A stretch of DNA of 64,000 nucleotides from Sycon ciliatum (Eukaryota > Porifera > Calcarea > Leucosolenida > Sycettidae), in contig NC_088647.1 in assembly GCF_964019385.1 (NCBI RefSeq), forward strand, positions 11,219,227-11,283,226, in the 5' to 3' direction. Shown piece by piece: positions 62,158-64,000 of the stretch. The stretch's first letter is position 1; each line of letters opens with the position of its first letter. The translations under genes and the position numbers were made by a program. The notes under the pieces are model-generated. The model saw only the letters and a list, made by a program, of their open reading frames with translations, had not been told where the DNA came from and did not search any database.

Positions 62158-64000
62158 CTTTTTGACCATTTGTGTCCACGTGTCACTTTCAACGTACCTC
62201 TCTATAACAAGACCCAGCTGCAATATGAGTGACCGCTTTGATTTGATTTTTGGTTTGGTTGTAGGCCGCTGGCACCCGCATTCAATGACGCTGAACATTT
62301 GGCACTGCTGCGAATAGTTTAGTCGCAAAGTGAAGAATCACGGGCAAAAAGGCCCAAAACTTCGAGATAGGTTCTGTTCAGCTTTGAGCAGCCCTGGGCG
62401 AGTTGTTTATTGAAATGTGGCATTTTTTCTTGGTGCACTTCCCTATGTCCAGTTATACAACAAGATCAGGGTGGCGATGGTCAGTTCTTGAGCTTCGAAC
62501 GGGCAGAAAGGTGAGAAATTGTCGCTTTTTGACCATTTGTGTCCACGCGTCACTTTCAATGGACCTCTCTATAACAAGAGCCAGCAGCAATATGAGTGAC
62601 CGCTTTGATTTGATTTTTGGTTTGCTTGTAGGCCGCTGGCACCCGCATTCAGTGACGCTGAACATTTGGCACTGCTACGAATAGTTTAGTCGAAAAGTGA
62701 AGAATCACGGGCAAAAGGCCCAAAACTTCGAGATAGGTTCTGTTCAGCTTTGAGCAGCCCTGGGCGGGTTGTTTATTGAAATATGGCATTTTTTCTTGGT
62801 ACACTTCCCTATGTCCAGGAATACAACAAAATCAGGTTGGCGATGGTCAGTTCTTGAGCTTCGAACGGGCAGAAAGGTGAGAAATTGTCGCTTTTTGACC
62901 ATTTGTGTCCACGTGTCACTTTCAACGTACCTCTCTATAACAAGACCCAGCTGCAATATGAGTGACCGATTTGATTTGATTTTGGGTTTGCTTGTAGGCC
63001 GCTGGCACCCGCATTCAATGATGCTGAACATTTGGCACTGCTGCGAATAGTTTAGTCGCAAAGTGAAGAATCACGGGCAAAAAGGCCCAAAACTTCGAGA
63101 TAGGTTCTGTTCAGCTTTGAGCAGCCCTGGGCGAGTTGTTTATTGAAATGTGGCATTTTTTCTGGGTACACTTCCCTATGTCCAGAAATACAACAAGATC
63201 AGAGTCGCGATGGTCAGTTTTTGAGCTTCGAACGGGCAGAAAGGTGAGAAATTGTCGCTTTTTGACACTTTGTGTCCACGTTTCACTTTCAACGTACCTC
63301 TCTATAACAAGACCCAGCTGCAATATGAGTGACCGATTTGATTTGATTTTTGGTTTTCTTGTAGGCCACTGGCACCCGCATTCAATGATGCTGAACATTT
63401 GGCACTGCTGCGAATAGTTTAGTCGCAAAGTGAAGAATCACGGGCAAAAAGGCCCAAAACTTCGAGATAGGTTCTGTTCAGCTTTGAGCAGCCCTGGGCG
63501 AGTTGTTTATTGAAATGTGGCATTTTTTCTGGGTACACTTCCCTATGTCCAGAAATACAACAAGATCAGAGTCGCGATGGTCAGTTTTTGAGCTTCGAAC
63601 GGGCAGAAAGGTGAGAAATTGTCGCTTTTTGACACTTTGTGTCCACGTTTCACTTTCAACGTACCTCTCTATAACAAGACCCAGCTGCAATATGAGTGAC
63701 CGATTTGATTTGATTTTTGGTTTTCTTGTAGGCCACTGGCACCCGCATTCAATGATGCTGAACATTTGGCACTGCTGCGAATAGTTTAGTCGCAAAGTGA
63801 AGAATCACGGGCAAAAAGGCCCAAAACTTCGAGATAGGTTCTGTTCAGCTTTGAGCAGCCCTGGGCGAGTTGTTTATTGAAATGTGGCATTTTTTCTTGG
63901 TGCACTTCCCTATGTCCAGCTATACAACAAGATCAGGGTGGCGATGGTCAGTTCTTGAGCTTCGAACGAGCAGAAAGGTGAGAAATTGTCGCTTTTTGAC
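62158..64000 (+). repeat. Satellite array block 7, to window end
   Basis: The last five or so monomers continue past the window end in the same register. They match 50972-52814 and, for the final 772 bp, also match the first 772 bp of the window. No gene is supported. Confidence 0.96.

Larger units (their letters stand above)
57831..64000 (+). repeat. 11,186-bp higher-order unit, copy B (partial)
   Basis: Copies 46645-52814 at an offset of 11,186 bp and is cut by the window end. The exchange point lies between about 57812 and 57848. Left of it, GAGTTGGTTATTG matches the monomer at 5770; right of it, TTCTTGGTGCACTTCC matches the monomer at 46660. The junction therefore falls inside a monomer and keeps its register, as expected for unequal homologous exchange. 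Confidence 0.9.

Noticed and set aside
1-64000. CRISPR-like reading of the regular repeats
   Set aside because: Units are about 367 bp with no short repeat/unique spacer structure, and no cas gene is present. This is a eukaryotic satellite.
1-64000. tRNA, rRNA or other structured RNA genes
   Set aside because: I saw no tRNA A/B boxes in proper arrangement and no rRNA-like segments. The monomer is not a 5S-type repeat as far as can be judged by eye.

Overview
The window is non-coding eukaryotic DNA. Almost all of it is one tandem satellite array with a monomer of about 367 bp (most copies 366-368 bp), always in the same orientation. After subtracting the insertions there is room for roughly 156 monomers. 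The array is interrupted by transposable elements: one LINE fragment, one TA-flanked MITE, one intact hAT transposon and two kinds of non-autonomous hAT element. The combination of hAT, Tc1/mariner-type MITE and LINE points to an animal, probably an invertebrate. The sequence alone does not fix the species.

Layout: satellite 1-17518; 5'-truncated LINE on the minus strand 17519-18732, with target duplication GAAAT; satellite from 18733, with a local inversion/deletion at 20139-20238; satellite to 30941; 361-bp MITE 30942-31302 in a TA site; satellite to 36723; 828-bp non-autonomous hAT 36724-37551; satellite to 38680; 3,304-bp autonomous hAT 38681-41984, whose 671-residue BED-finger transposase is encoded at 39193-41208 on the minus strand; satellite to 50432; 539-bp hAT MITE 50433-50971; satellite to 61618; a second copy of that MITE 61619-62157; satellite to the end.

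Higher-order structure: an 11,186-bp unit (about 29 monomers plus the 539-bp MITE) begins to repeat near 57,830, so 57,831-64,000 copies 46,645-52,814. The first 5.8 kb copies 52,043-57,842. Smaller tandem duplications of 4, 6 and 9 monomers lie inside the array (1,467/1,468, 2,205 and 3,296/3,297 bp).

Only two protein-coding sequences can be supported, and both belong to mobile elements: the hAT transposase, which looks intact, and the C-terminal half of a LINE reverse transcriptase. The many 70-105 residue frames inside the satellite are by-products of the repeat. The least expected feature is that each monomer carries what looks like a complete spliceosomal intron of 121 bp and an exon of 246 bp, a multiple of three. 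Two of the three independent hAT insertions also hit exactly the same 8-bp site of the monomer, and the third lies just beside it.
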